A stretch of 52,845 bases of DNA from a virus: IMG/VR virus record IMGVR_UViG_3300044825_001160, positions 1 to 52,845 of that record. One strand, given 5' to 3'. Shown here piece by piece: positions 44,190-52,247 of this stretch (the stretch's first letter is position 1; each line of letters begins with the position of its first letter). Position numbers and translations under genes: made by a program. The notes beneath the pieces are model-generated. The model did not search any database, was not told the origin of the DNA, and saw nothing but the letters and a program-made list of their open reading frames with translations.

Positions 44190-46787
44190 CTATGCGAGAT
44201 ATTTGTTGGGGTTGATTTGAGGGGCCTGACTCTGCCTCCCCGTCCGAGCTTGGCGAACTTTATCCATCATTGAATAAAGCCGTTGGGCACCTGCATTCGT
44301 TGAGCCGTTACCAAGGTGGGAGACCACATCAGCAGGGACAACGAATTCACCGTCTGCCAGCGCAGCGCGTTGCATCTGCGGGCCTTGGATAACCGCTGGG
44401 ATAGAGTCTGACATCCCGTCGCCGGGGCCATTCAGCAGTTTGCCGCCAGCAGCATACGTACGTAGGGAACCGATACCGCCTCCCTGAGCATAGGAACGGA
44501 TCGAGCCGCCTGCGTAATTACTTTTTGAAGTGTTTTGCCACGCCTTATAAAGCGCTGCTTGTTCTGGCGTTAGTTTAAGATCTTTTTCTGTTCGCTTATC
44601 AGCCTTCCAAGCAATTCTTTGTTTTGATGTAGGCCCACCAAGACTATCCCAAAATGCTTTCCAAGCCGTTTCTCTGGCGGAGGGTTGCGCACCGCCGCCA
44701 CCGCCGCCACCGCCTCCTCCGCCGGAACCACCACCGCCTCCTCCGCCGGAACCACCACCGCCTCCTCCGCCGGAACCGCCTCCGCCACCGCCCCCGCCGG
44801 AACCGCCTCCGCCACCGCCCCCGCCGGAACCGCCTCCGCCACCGCCCCCGCCGGAACCGCCACCGCCCCCGCCGGAACCACCGGCTCCCGTGTCTGCCCC
44901 GATATTTATACCGGGAAACATCGCTCTAAGCATCGCGACGAATTCAGGGCCATATCCACCGTAAGCCCCTTCCGGTAGATCGACAAATTTCCCGCCCTTC
45001 GGCATCCATGCCATGTTGCCAGTCAGAGGATTGAAGTAGTAACTCCCTCCCTCATCCAAATCTTTGTATGCGTCTTTGGTAACACGAGTTATACGCTCTC
45101 TCGCGCTTTCTTCCCGTGGGGGCTCGAATGGTGTGGCCAGCCTACGATTAACATCCGCCATGTAATTCATGAGCGGTGCAGCGGTACGCGGCGCAGGTGC
45201 GCTTACAGCCGGGTTAAGCATCTGCTGATAATATTGACGCAGTGTGCGAGGCGCAGTTGAAGCCTCGCCTTGGTATACGTCCCGCGCAGCTTCAAACCGC
45301 TGCGGATCAAGCGCCGGATAATTAGCAAGAAGCCAACGGTTCTTGTCGCCTATACTAAATTCATCCCAACCAGTCGGAAGTCTCAGCCCTTCTGTGTTAG
45401 CTCGTAGCCAACGGAACGCTTCGTTAGGACCGGCAGCTTCAATTTGAGTGTAAAAGTTAGAAGGGGGTGTTGCGACAATACCCGAAAAGTCTTGCTCTGC
45501 ACGCCCTCCACCACTGCCACTGCCCGAACTAGACCCTGTTCCACTACGGTATACGTCCCGCGCAGCTTCAAACCGCTGCGGATCAAGCGCCGGATAATTA
45601 GCAAGAAGCCAACGGTTCTTGTCGCCTATACTAAATTCATCCCAACCAGTCGGAAGTCTCAGCCCTTCTGTGTTAGAGCGGAGCCACCGCCATGCTTCGG
45701 AAGGACCGGCGGTTTCAATCTGACTATAGAAGTTAGTGGGAAGCGCCGCTGGCTGTACAGCCGTATTAGCCGTATTAGCCGTATTAGCCGTATTAGCCGT
45801 ATTAGCCGTATTAGCCGTATTAGCCGTATTAGCCGTATTAGCCGTATTAGCCGTATTAGCCGTAAGGGGGTTATACCCAGTCAGGGTCGAAAGTCCAAAA
45901 TTAGGAACATCCCCAATCGCTGCTTGGATTTGCGCTAACTGTTCGGGGGTATAATTAAAAGGCGCAGTGGAAGTAGAGGTAGAACCGCCATCAGCGAAAC
46001 GACGCACATGACCACCAGAAGCAGCATACTGCGTCTCATCTTCCATGCCGGGATAGGGGGATACATATTCTCCCTCGTTCCACCCCTGCCCTTCAAAGAC
46101 GCCGCTTTCCGGATTGTATGTGCCGGGACGCCACAGAGGCTGACCGCCTTTACCGACGTAGAACTTCGATCCACCCGACGTTCCTTTGGGCACGTCATAC
46201 TCAGGAGGCTGCATCATGTCTGCAATGGTCGGAGCCGCCGCTGCAGCCAGACCAAGTTTCCCAAGCGGCATGGCTTGGGTAAATGCTTTGAGGCCACCCT
46301 CTTTAACAAGGTTAGCAGCGCCTTGCTTCATGGCTTCGCCAGTTATGGCGGGTTTAGCCCCTGCTTCCGTAGCAGCAGATAGAAACGCTTCTCCACCTAC
46401 ACCCGGCGAAAGACTTGTGAGCGCCGACGCAATACCCGATCCACCAAACCCACCCAACGCGCCAAGGCCCGCCCGCATCAGAAGAGACTGATCCTTATCA
46501 CCCGTCAGCGCACCGGTAGCCGCCCCTGCCACAGTCGGGAGGAGCCAAGGGAGCGACATGCCCGCAGTAAATGGAGCAAGGGCAAGGCCAACAACCGTAG
46601 GCAGAAGGCTTTTCAAAAACCCTGCTTCTGCAAGGCCGGTCTCCGGGTTGATCGTCAGGGAGCCACCGTGCGCCATGGCAAGAGCTTGCAGCCCCTGAAC
46701 TTCGCCGGGAGTCATGTGGACCAGAACAGAGTCTTCGCCCCGACCGAGAGAGGCTAGACCTTGGGCGGTTTGGCGAGCGTCTTTCAT
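44190..46787 (-). CDS. Large low-complexity virion protein with internal duplications, 865 aa
   Basis: The product starts MKDARQTAQGLASLGRGEDS and has a hydrophobic Gly/Ala N-terminal part (LLPTVVGLALAPFTAGMSLP). A run of Thr-Ala-Asn triplets near residues 310-343 is encoded by a 9-base tandem repeat. Two copies of a domain (NFYSQIE... to ...RFEAARDVY) follow, identical in part at DNA level. Then come a poly-Gly/Ser stretch (about 640-700) and a C-terminal domain with GPGDGMSDSIPAVIQG and LADGEFVVPADVVSHLGNGS. The last two are a motif I know from aquatic phage structural proteins. It probably belongs to the internal core or tail. Confidence 0.7.
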   Translation of the reverse strand: MKDARQTAQGLASLGRGEDSVLVHMTPGEVQGLQALAMAHGGSLTINPETGLAEAGFLKSLLPTVVGLALAPFTAGMSLPWLLPTVAGAATGALTGDKDQSLLMRAGLGALGGFGGSGIASALTSLSPGVGGEAFLSAATEAGAKPAITGEAMKQGAANLVKEGGLKAFTQAMPLGKLGLAAAAAPTIADMMQPPEYDVPKGTSGGSKFYVGKGGQPLWRPGTYNPESGVFEGQGWNEGEYVSPYPGMEDETQYAASGGHVRRFADGGSTSTSTAPFNYTPEQLAQIQAAIGDVPNFGLSTLTGYNPLTANTANTANTANTANTANTANTANTANTANTANTAVQPAALPTNFYSQIETAGPSEAWRWLRSNTEGLRLPTGWDEFSIGDKNRWLLANYPALDPQRFEAARDVYRSGTGSSSGSGSGGGRAEQDFSGIVATPPSNFYTQIEAAGPNEAFRWLRANTEGLRLPTGWDEFSIGDKNRWLLANYPALDPQRFEAARDVYQGEASTAPRTLRQYYQQMLNPAVSAPAPRTAAPLMNYMADVNRRLATPFEPPREESARERITRVTKDAYKDLDEGGSYYFNPLTGNMAWMPKGGKFVDLPEGAYGGYGPEFVAMLRAMFPGINIGADTGAGGSGGGGGGSGGGGGGGGSGGGGGGGGSGGGGGGGGSGGGGGGGSGGGGGGGSGGGGGGGGGGGAQPSARETAWKAFWDSLGGPTSKQRIAWKADKRTEKDLKLTPEQAALYKAWQNTSKSNYAGGSIRSYAQGGGIGSLRTYAAGGKLLNGPGDGMSDSIPAVIQGPQMQRAALADGEFVVPADVVSHLGNGSTNAGAQRLYSMMDKVRQARTGRQSQAPQINPNKYLA
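44690..44884 (-). repeat. Poly-Gly/Ser-coding tandem repeat
   Basis: Degenerate 24-27-base units built from CCGCCGGAACC and CCTCCGCCACCG encode blocks of seven to eight Gly separated by Ser. Slippage-prone and likely to vary in length between related genomes. Confidence 0.85.
45274..45736 (-). repeat. Duplicated domain with identical DNA core
   Basis: The stretches 45274-45460 and 45550-45736 are direct repeats 276 bases apart. The first 127 bases (45274-45400 and 45550-45676) are identical, while the rest has scattered differences. They encode two copies of a domain of about 62 residues with the motif SIGDKNRWLLANYPALDPQR. Confidence 0.9.
45761..45864 (-). repeat. 9-base microsatellite, 11 full units
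   Basis: CCGTATTAG is repeated eleven times without change, plus a partial unit. In frame on the minus strand it encodes Thr-Ala-Asn triplets. The repeat length is a multiple of three, so changes in number keep the frame. Confidence 0.95.
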
Positions 46788-46836
46788 GTGACCCCTCTCA
46801 AATTGCTACGCCAGATATTAACACGGCACAGTCTGG

Positions 46837-48096
46837 CTACACAGTCAAGTTATAGAACGTCAATGCACCAATGCAGGTATTGCTCGCCCCTGACAGAGTC
46901 CTTGCCGCAAGAGTGTAGGTATCGCTCACCCCCGCCAGAGACACGCCCAGTTGGAGATCAAGGTTGTAACCCGTAGGTGCTGACAGAGTACTTTGGGCTT
47001 GGTTGCTAGCCGTAGCATAGGCACTCTGTACGATACTGTCTGCGGTCGGGGTGATGGAGTTAGCCGACGCCCCGGTGTCCACGTCCACCTGCCCGCTACA
47101 AAGGGTTGAGCCCCATGTCGCCCCAGTCAGGGTGGCGTTCCGGACCAAGACAATCTCGTAGTTTGCCGACCCGATAGGTAGGAACTGGAAGGTATACGGA
47201 ACGACTACCGCACCCAAATAACTAGAATTCAAACGTATTGAGACGATAGGGTAAAAAGTGGCTGCCAAAGTTAACGTAACAGCCGACGTAGGCCGGGCAA
47301 CAAAAGGCTGGGAGGACTGTTCATAGCCCCCTTCCGAGATCACCGTGGAGCAAATCTGCTGCAGGGTCGCCGCCGAGGCCGTGGTTCCCGTGGTAAAGAT
47401 CTCGTTACGCAGAGGCAGGATCGCCGTCTGCATATAGACCACAGTGCCGACGTTGGCGTTATAGAACTCATGCGCGGTATAGAAGGTTCCATTTATAACG
47501 AAACCACATTTGACTACCCCGACGCCCAGCCATTCGATGTTAAAGAACAGGATCTGCGTCTTGGTCAGGTCAAGCGTGATCCCGCTGGGGCCTGTTCCGT
47601 TGAATTGATCGACGTTCCATTGGGCCTGCGTGGCAAACCGGGCATTGCTCACCGTGCCGCCCGTGTACGTACGAATGACAAACGAAATCGTCGTCCCGGA
47701 CTGCTCCAGATAGATCCCGTTATTGTCATTGAACAAGCCAACGCGCTGCGTCAGGTTGGTCTGCGGCGCTGCCATGGAGAACGTCTGCAGCGTCAGGAAT
47801 GATTTTCCCGGCTGATACATGAAGGACCGATAGCTCTGCGTCCTTGCCGTCGATCCCGAGCTTGTAGTGACTGCTAGCGCCAAGGCGCTCTGGTTAGTAA
47901 CGAAAGTAACCGTGCCACCCGTTGCCGTAGACGTATCATAGGCAGAGTCTTTGGCGAACCGGTTCTGGCTGTCAAAGAGCGTGTAGGGCTGCGAGATCCG
48001 CAGACGCCCAAACGAGTCGAGCGTGTTACCGCCAAACGCCGTGTAGACAGGGCGGCTAGGAGACGCGCCAGCGGCGGGGTACTGGGTAATACTCAT
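46837..48096 (-). CDS. Tail/appendage structural protein, 419 aa
   Basis: The product starts MSITQYPAAGASPSRPVYTA. The segment FGGNTLDSFGRLRISQPYTL followed by FDSQNRFAKDS is a pattern I recognise from tail-associated proteins of aquatic phages. The remainder is beta-rich (QSYRSFMYQPGKSFLTLQTF, ILFFNIEWLGVGVVKCGFVI). The start overlaps the end of the gene upstream by 4 bases. It likely forms part of the tail or an adhesin. A lectin-like fold is possible but not shown. Confidence 0.65.
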   Translation of the reverse strand: MSITQYPAAGASPSRPVYTAFGGNTLDSFGRLRISQPYTLFDSQNRFAKDSAYDTSTATGGTVTFVTNQSALALAVTTSSGSTARTQSYRSFMYQPGKSFLTLQTFSMAAPQTNLTQRVGLFNDNNGIYLEQSGTTISFVIRTYTGGTVSNARFATQAQWNVDQFNGTGPSGITLDLTKTQILFFNIEWLGVGVVKCGFVINGTFYTAHEFYNANVGTVVYMQTAILPLRNEIFTTGTTASAATLQQICSTVISEGGYEQSSQPFVARPTSAVTLTLAATFYPIVSIRLNSSYLGAVVVPYTFQFLPIGSANYEIVLVRNATLTGATWGSTLCSGQVDVDTGASANSITPTADSIVQSAYATASNQAQSTLSAPTGYNLDLQLGVSLAGVSDTYTLAARTLSGASNTCIGALTFYNLTV

Positions 48097-48428
48097 GTCG
48101 CTTCACCGCCCGAGATCGTCACCGTACAACCCGCTGCGGTTGCTTTTAACTGGATCGTGCCAGCTTCATCCAGAATTTGTGTACCGCACCACTGCACTGT
48201 GCTATAGCCGGGGACCGGCGTGTTGTACATGATGGCGTTTGTCGTACCGGGAGTCTCCCCTGCAATCACCAGAGAGACATAGACGTTGATCACGTTAGCC
48301 GTGGTGTTGCAGATATCAAACTCTTTGACATAGGCCCGAGTGTTCGCAGGCACTGTGTAAAAGATCTTGTACCCGGTGGTGATCGCCCCCTGCCCAAGCA
48401 GGTCTCCGACGATGTTCTGATACGCCAT
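48093..48428 (-). CDS. Small structural protein, 111 aa
   Basis: The product starts MAYQNIVGDLLGQGAITTGY; the ATG at 48428 overlaps the TGA of the gene upstream. It is a beta-sandwich-like protein (KIFYTVPANTRAYVKEFDIC, VINVYVSLVIAG, AAGCTVTISGG). Similar small beta proteins cap tails or decorate heads. Its location between two tail genes suggests a tail component. Confidence 0.65.
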   Translation of the reverse strand: MAYQNIVGDLLGQGAITTGYKIFYTVPANTRAYVKEFDICNTTANVINVYVSLVIAGETPGTTNAIMYNTPVPGYSTVQWCGTQILDEAGTIQLKATAAGCTVTISGGEAT

Positions 48429-48619
48429 CACATCTCTCCGGAGTTCAGCCAGACCATGACATTTAAATTATTAACTGCCTTGATCAACTCGCTGTTGGTG
48501 TTGTCCAACTGAACGAAGTACAGACGAAGCTGGTTGGCAAACTTCTCCTGCTGCGCAACGTCGTACTGACGCGGCGCAAGGTTCAGGTTAGGTGCTTTAG
48601 GCGGCAGGATCGAAGGCAT
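48428..48619 (-). CDS. Small protein next to gp10-like gene, 63 aa
   Basis: The product starts MPSILPPKAPNLNLAPRQYD and is followed by a helix (AQQEKFANQLRLYFVQLDNT, ELIKAVNNLNVM). An AGGAGGT ribosome site and ATGA overlaps at both ends place it firmly in the operon. Small helical proteins at this site are known in related phages without assigned role; a tail-assembly chaperone or adaptor is possible. Confidence 0.65.
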   Translation of the reverse strand: MPSILPPKAPNLNLAPRQYDVAQQEKFANQLRLYFVQLDNTNSELIKAVNNLNVMVWLNSGEM

Positions 48620-50946
48620 CAAGACCTCCTACCGTCAGGGCGGATATCAAACCGCATCGAGCCAAGCTGCCACGTTGTCCCCAGCGTATCGCTATCAATC
48701 CGGAACGACATTTGCCGCCCACGCACCCGGGTGTAGATCTGCGTGGTGTATTGCTCAATAGGGTACGTATTGGGCGGCACAGGTGGCTTCACGGTGTTGG
48801 TCACCGTGGGCTCATCAACAGGCGTGGTGTATGCGCTGCCGGGGCCGACACGCGGGTTCAGGGTCATCGTGATCTGCGGATACTCCGCAGTGGACTCACC
48901 AAACGTCACATCCGGCACCATCCGCCAGACAAACGCAAAGTTGTGACCGTCAGTGATATCGAAGTCCGATGTCTGTATGTAGGAGACGATGGGCACTGCA
49001 TTTGAAGTTCCAAGCAAGAAGTCATCCACGCCATATTCATGAATAACGACTTGGTTAGGAATCGTATAGTTCACAGGCGAATACGCGACGTGTGTCGCTG
49101 CCGTTGTGCTCTGGACGCCCCGGGTGCACCCCGTCAAGTTGTAGCCATCGTTCCCGGTGTAACTGATCTTCTCCGAATCAATCTGCACCACACCGCTTGC
49201 CGGATAAGACAGGCCGTTGACCAGCGGGATAGTGGTCTGCACCGCTGTGATGTCACTTGGCAGGAACGAATTCTGAACGGCAAACACCGCCAGCGGGTAC
49301 TGTTTGAGCGATGTGGAAAGCCACGAGGTCCGGTACATCGTCCCGTAGTACCAGATGTTCTCCAGATAGTTATAGATGATGTAGCTGTCGTTGATGAGGC
49401 TACCGCTTGACGGATAGAACCACCAGATCTCGTTGTATGCAGGGTTGCTCCCGCAGGAGACTTGGAATGCCTGTGCCTTGTTCAGGTTCTGGAAAACGTA
49501 GTTCCTGAGCGAGCAAGGGATGGTCTGCACCTGACCAGAGTACATATAAAATTTATCGACGCCCATCCAGTAGGTGACGTTGTTCACCGTGATGGCGGCG
49601 TTCGGCGACATGATGGACAGGTTGTCCATCAGCAACTGGAAGCTGAATACAAACGGCGCACCGATGTACTGCATGGAGTACAGCGCCGAGTCTGACCAGA
49701 TCAGGATCTCCTGCCGGGTACTGCGTGCGCAGACAAGATACGACCCGTTAGCCAGAATTTGTTCGCCTGATTGGTTACTTGTCTCTGGAACCCACTCTGC
49801 CGGGTTGCTCTGATCCGACCAGCGGACAAGCATGGGGTTGAATGCCGTGGTGAAGTTCTGCGGGTTATAAGCGTTGGAGCCAATTGCAATGATGAACTGG
49901 TTGATGTCAGAAGACAGGATCTGATACGTCTGGTTAGGCACAAAGCGCCCGGAGTAGCTGAAGGTATACACCCCCGAAGAGCTACCGGTCGTTGGCGTAG
50001 AGATCGGCACGTTGACGCCGCCCCCATACGATGCCGTGACATATGTCCCCGCCGCGATACCCACACCCGTTACGATAGCGCCCCGGTTGATCCCCAGCGG
50101 ATCACTAACAACAATCGTGCTGTCACCGGAGTTAAACGTCGCAGTCTTGGTCGTTTTTGTCAAAGACTCAGCATACGACTGCAACGTCACAGCACGGGCA
50201 AAGGTAGTGGTATCCTTGTCCCACCAATAGATATCCCCCGCACGCGGGGCGAACAGAAGATTCTCACCGAAGTTACACTGGCTCCAGAGCTTCAACTGCA
50301 AACCGGTCGTTGCAAGGCCAACTGACTCGCCCCACCCGCCGTTACTCCATGGACCAACACCCCAACCAGCACCTACGGTAGTAAACGTCGCCGCACCTGC
50401 GTTGACTTGGAATGCGATAGTTAGTGCCGTGGCGTTGGAGCCTGTTGCAGATGCAGTGGTAGCCGCCGAAATAGTGATGGTGTTACCGGTAGGAGTCTCA
50501 ACGATCTCGTAAGTGCCAGAAATCGTCACCCCGTTGAACGAGAGTGACCCCGTAAACGTCACCCATGTACCGGGAGAGGCACCGTGTCCTGTGGCAGTGA
50601 CCGTGACTTTCTTGCTGCCGTTTACCGTGGCGAACAGTGTGGCAGAGGTGGGGGCGTCGGTACGGAGCGGGGTGATGTCCCGATAGATCCCGTTGAACTC
50701 GACGTAATACTTCTCGGTGGTACCGACAGCAAGGAGGTTTTCGTCGTCGTTCGTCGCCCACGCAAAGAGCGAACGCGCCATGCCATAAAAGGTGTTGCCT
50801 GTGGAGTAGTTTCCCCAGCCGCCTAGCTGCTCCGGGTAGCCTGAACGGAACCGGACTTTGTCGCAGGCGATGTAGCCACCTTCGTTTGCGTAGTTGGTGT
50901 TCTCTTTATTGATACCCGGCTTGAACTCGATCTTCGTTAGCGGCAT
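48619..50946 (-). CDS. P22 gp10-like tail/DNA-stabilisation protein, 775 aa
   Basis: The product starts MPLTKIEFKPGINKENTNYA, then GGYIACDKVRFRSGYPEQLG, the typical opening of packaged-DNA stabilisation (gp10-like) proteins. Later segments (QEILIWSDSALYSMQYIGAP, SPNAAITVNNVTYWMGVDKF, CGSNPAYNEIWWFYPSSG) are the beta-propeller-like blades. About residues 100-190 and 260-330 hold Ig-like inserts rich in Thr/Val/Gly (KKVTVTATGHGASPGTWVTF). It would close the portal channel and form the tail hub. Length exceeds P22 gp10 (about 470) because of the inserts. Confidence 0.8.
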   Translation of the reverse strand: MPLTKIEFKPGINKENTNYANEGGYIACDKVRFRSGYPEQLGGWGNYSTGNTFYGMARSLFAWATNDDENLLAVGTTEKYYVEFNGIYRDITPLRTDAPTSATLFATVNGSKKVTVTATGHGASPGTWVTFTGSLSFNGVTISGTYEIVETPTGNTITISAATTASATGSNATALTIAFQVNAGAATFTTVGAGWGVGPWSNGGWGESVGLATTGLQLKLWSQCNFGENLLFAPRAGDIYWWDKDTTTFARAVTLQSYAESLTKTTKTATFNSGDSTIVVSDPLGINRGAIVTGVGIAAGTYVTASYGGGVNVPISTPTTGSSSGVYTFSYSGRFVPNQTYQILSSDINQFIIAIGSNAYNPQNFTTAFNPMLVRWSDQSNPAEWVPETSNQSGEQILANGSYLVCARSTRQEILIWSDSALYSMQYIGAPFVFSFQLLMDNLSIMSPNAAITVNNVTYWMGVDKFYMYSGQVQTIPCSLRNYVFQNLNKAQAFQVSCGSNPAYNEIWWFYPSSGSLINDSYIIYNYLENIWYYGTMYRTSWLSTSLKQYPLAVFAVQNSFLPSDITAVQTTIPLVNGLSYPASGVVQIDSEKISYTGNDGYNLTGCTRGVQSTTAATHVAYSPVNYTIPNQVVIHEYGVDDFLLGTSNAVPIVSYIQTSDFDITDGHNFAFVWRMVPDVTFGESTAEYPQITMTLNPRVGPGSAYTTPVDEPTVTNTVKPPVPPNTYPIEQYTTQIYTRVRGRQMSFRIDSDTLGTTWQLGSMRFDIRPDGRRS

Positions 50947-50963
50947 GGAATGCCCCGCTGATC

Positions 50964-51302
50964 CTAAACGCGCCGCTCAAAGTGCGGTACATCTTTAAAT
51001 GATTTCCAAAACATGCCTGCGCTGTTTTTGGGATTCAGCGATTCCCAGAACTGTCCTACCGGAGTAAGGAGAGCGATGTCGTAGCAGAGCTTACCATCTT
51101 TGAAGAAGTTGAGGTCGATAGCGCACCGCTTGAGGTGGTTGCTGTTCATGGTCTTGGATCGACCTGTCTTCAGGTAGATCTCCTGCTGTTCCGTCGTACG
51201 GTACAGTTCGCCGCCCGTGACAACGAACCCAAGCTCAGTCGCTTTCTGGATCAGCTTGCACATATCCAACAGGAATTCAGCCTGCTCCGGGACGAGGCTC
51301 AC
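50964..51302 (-). CDS. Endolysin: M15-type peptidoglycan peptidase, 112 aa
   Basis: The product starts at GTG (MSLVPEQAEFLLDMCK), overlapping the holin stop as GTGA, with AGGAGG 7 bases upstream. Zinc ligands and catalytic residues of VanY/Ply-type L,D- or D,D-peptidases are visible: SNHLKRCAIDLNFF (H and D) and VPHFE (H and preceding acid motif), with GGELYRTTEQQ before. At 112 residues it is a bare catalytic domain without a cell-wall-binding part, as in many Gram-negative phages. It would degrade peptidoglycan after holin action. Confidence 0.85.
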   Translation of the reverse strand: MSLVPEQAEFLLDMCKLIQKATELGFVVTGGELYRTTEQQEIYLKTGRSKTMNSNHLKRCAIDLNFFKDGKLCYDIALLTPVGQFWESLNPKNSAGMFWKSFKDVPHFERRV

Positions 51303-51838
51303 TTGATTGCCTCCTTGAGTGCGTCGGTCTTCTCTTTGCTGCTGGAGCTTGAGCCGAAATAGTAAGACGCCACCTGCGTCGAGACGGCAGACAGTACGCC
51401 CAGCACGTAGATCAGGATGTCCTTCCGGGAAGGCTCAACCGGCGTGTTATCGAACATCACCATGCTGAACAGCCCCATCGTGATCCCGATGATTGCAAGG
51501 GCTAGGATTGGTGTGATGACCTTATTCAGCAGGGGTGCATTCTCTGCCGTCGCGATCTCAATTTCGCGCTTACGGGCATTGCCCGTGTCCTTCAGGCTGA
51601 GTTCATACTTCGCCAGATCGAGCTTGTTGTCTTCCAGTTTGATCCGGAGCAGTTCTTCCTCATGCTCCATCTGCGCCATCTGAAGCCGCGTGAGATCTTC
51701 TGATGTCATTTCCGGCGTCAGCTTTACGTCGAACTTCTTCTCGACGTAGTCCTTGCCCTTCGCCATCACGGCGTTGGCAATCAGCCCCAGACCATTAGTC
51801 AGAAGCTGCGAGACGATGGGAGCAAGTGGGAGCGCCAT
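51299..51838 (-). CDS. Holin-like protein, 179 aa
   Basis: The N-terminal part is amphipathic (LAPIVSQLLTNGLGLIANAV), then a charged helical middle (about 35-105, LQMAQMEHEEELLRIKLEDN). Two hydrophobic segments follow at about 108-130 (ITPILALAIIGITMGLFSMV) and 140-165 (ILIYVLGVLSAVSTQVASYY), with a Ser/Lys-rich tail. This matches the three-segment holins known from gene transfer agents and phages. It is coupled to the endolysin gene immediately downstream, the usual lysis cassette. Confidence 0.8.
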   Translation of the reverse strand: MALPLAPIVSQLLTNGLGLIANAVMAKGKDYVEKKFDVKLTPEMTSEDLTRLQMAQMEHEEELLRIKLEDNKLDLAKYELSLKDTGNARKREIEIATAENAPLLNKVITPILALAIIGITMGLFSMVMFDNTPVEPSRKDILIYVLGVLSAVSTQVASYYFGSSSSSKEKTDALKEAIK

Positions 51839-51841
51839 GGG

Positions 51842-52243
51842 TTAACCTATCAAAGCATCAAGCCGGTCTTGCGTAAGAACATTCGCTTGTACAAGGTACG
51901 CTGCGTTTGTCCGTGTAGCTTCATCATTAAAGTCTACGCCATTACGCGCCTTAGCAAGCTCGTACCACATTTCCAACAACGGATCAGTCTTCATCGTCGC
52001 GAGGAAGTTCAACGCTTCGTCACGAGTTAGGGCTTCGATGAAGGTAGCTACGGTATAGCTACTATACAAAGGCGCGGGAGGAGGTGGAGGAGGTGGTGGC
52101 TCACTAAATGTTGTGCCGTCATACAACCATCCAGCGGAAACTAAAGTTCCAGTTACATCTATAGTGTTTGGAATTTGATTAATTTCACTCGTAACAATAA
52201 CGCGAGAAACAACACCATTTTCAACTATCGCTGCTCTATACAT
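51842..52243 (-). CDS. Putative tail-fibre assembly/associated protein, 133 aa
   Basis: The product starts MYRAAIVENGVVSRVIVTSE; the ATG at 52243 has GGGAG 8 bases upstream and is preferred to a longer start at 52324 inside the fibre gene. The middle reads SAGWLYDGTTFSEPPPPPPP, a style typical of phage tail-fibre assembly proteins (GW.YDG..F.P). A helical C-terminal part follows (TFIEALTRDEALNFLATMKT). It directly follows the glycine-rich fibre gene. Assembly chaperone is the best guess. Confidence 0.65.
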   Translation of the reverse strand: MYRAAIVENGVVSRVIVTSEINQIPNTIDVTGTLVSAGWLYDGTTFSEPPPPPPPPAPLYSSYTVATFIEALTRDEALNFLATMKTDPLLEMWYELAKARNGVDFNDEATRTNAAYLVQANVLTQDRLDALIG

Positions 52244-52247
52244 ATTA

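Noticed and set aside
45761-45864. 9-base tandem array considered as CRISPR-like
   Set aside because: There are no spacers. It is a pure microsatellite in frame inside a virion gene.
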